Part shown: one piece after another, positions 63,717 to 64,000 of the stretch
Position numbering within the stretch: position 1 is the stretch's first letter
Layout of the letters: each line of letters opens with the position of its first letter
Assembly: GCA_019614645.1 (NCBI GenBank)
Contig: JABWDB010000035.1
Location: forward strand, 2,542,001-2,606,000
Direction: 5' to 3'
Length of the DNA stretch: 64,000 bases
Source of the DNA: Stratiolaelaps scimitus
Lineage: Eukaryota; Arthropoda; Arachnida; Mesostigmata; Laelapidae
Made by a program: the position numbers and the translations under genes
Notes under the pieces: model-generated
What the model was told of the DNA's origin: nothing
The model's input: the letters and a program-made list of their open reading frames with translations, nothing else
Databases searched by the model: none

Positions 63717-64000
63717 CTGAAGGCCCGAATAAATAGTAAAATATTGTATCGTAATCGTACTCACGGGTACGTAATGTGATGATTAGGAACGGACATAACG
63801 AATGACAGCGATACACGAATGAGCACGATTTTCGCCTCTTGGGGATTTGCGTTAGTTGTTTAGCTCACAATTCTCCAACAGTTAACGAATGTCACTACGA
63901 ACGTGTGATAATTGTTACAATTAGTAATTAACGATCAGTACGAGTCATAGTGCCGTTTACTAAACATAACGTCCAAGCAAATAAAGTTAATGGGAAAATT

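Overview
The window is eukaryotic nuclear DNA: short exons with GT/AG introns, an snRNA gene, an Arg tRNA gene, SINE- and LINE-type repeats, a Tc1/Tc3-class transposon and very frequent (TA)n, (GA)n and CAG/CAA-type simple repeats. Gene content and intron sizes fit an arthropod. A mite or other chelicerate is my guess only, because nothing here is diagnostic of a lineage. There is no prokaryotic, CRISPR or prophage content. Most open frames in the window are chance frames through simple repeats.

About 6 kb of sequence carries recognisable genes. From left to right: (1) 5.9-8.6 kb, minus strand: three phase-compatible exons of a PDZ-domain protein, partial at both ends. (2) 8.6-43.5 kb: no convincing protein gene. 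It holds GC-rich, CAG-rich patches (12.1-13.5, 24.5-25.3, 26.7-29.1 and 31.2-31.6 kb) that may be promoter or 5' UTR sequence, SINE copies, and a segmental duplication at about 34.1-35.2 and 37.3-38.9 kb. One duplicate carries an apparently intact U2 snRNA gene; the other carries a U2 copy that has lost its 5' domain. A decayed LINE with an RNase H-type region lies at 40.7-41.2 kb. (3) 43.6-46.1 kb, minus strand: a full four-exon gene for Dr1/NC2-beta, the histone-fold repressor that pairs with NC2-alpha and binds TBP. (4) 46.6-47.5 kb: two foldback palindromes and a reverse-transcriptase fragment. (5) 50.8-51.7 kb, minus strand: a single-exon galactosylxylosylprotein beta-1,3-glucuronyltransferase (B3GAT3/GlcAT-I type), which completes the glycosaminoglycan linker tetrasaccharide. 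(6) 52.9-53.1 kb, minus strand: a Gln/Pro-rich first coding exon with a clean donor, which might belong to an extended Dr1 transcript. (7) 55.5-58.6 kb, plus strand: a full four-exon PPIL3-type cyclophilin gene. A SINE sits in intron 1 and a decayed Tc3-like transposon with about 210-bp terminal inverted repeats sits in intron 2. (8) 59.5-61.1 kb: one good tRNA-Arg(TCG) gene surrounded by three degenerate relatives, one fused to a SINE body. (9) 60.4 kb, plus strand: a lone candidate exon. (10) 62.8-63.7 kb, minus strand: the last two exons of an unrecognised, probably secreted or membrane-anchored protein.

The recognisable genes are housekeeping functions (transcription repression, splicing, proteoglycan synthesis, tRNA) and do not form a pathway. 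The more unusual material is in the repeats and RNA genes: the U2 pair, the Arg-tRNA cluster, the foldback elements, and the possible long Dr1 N-terminus with the glucuronyltransferase gene nested in its intron.
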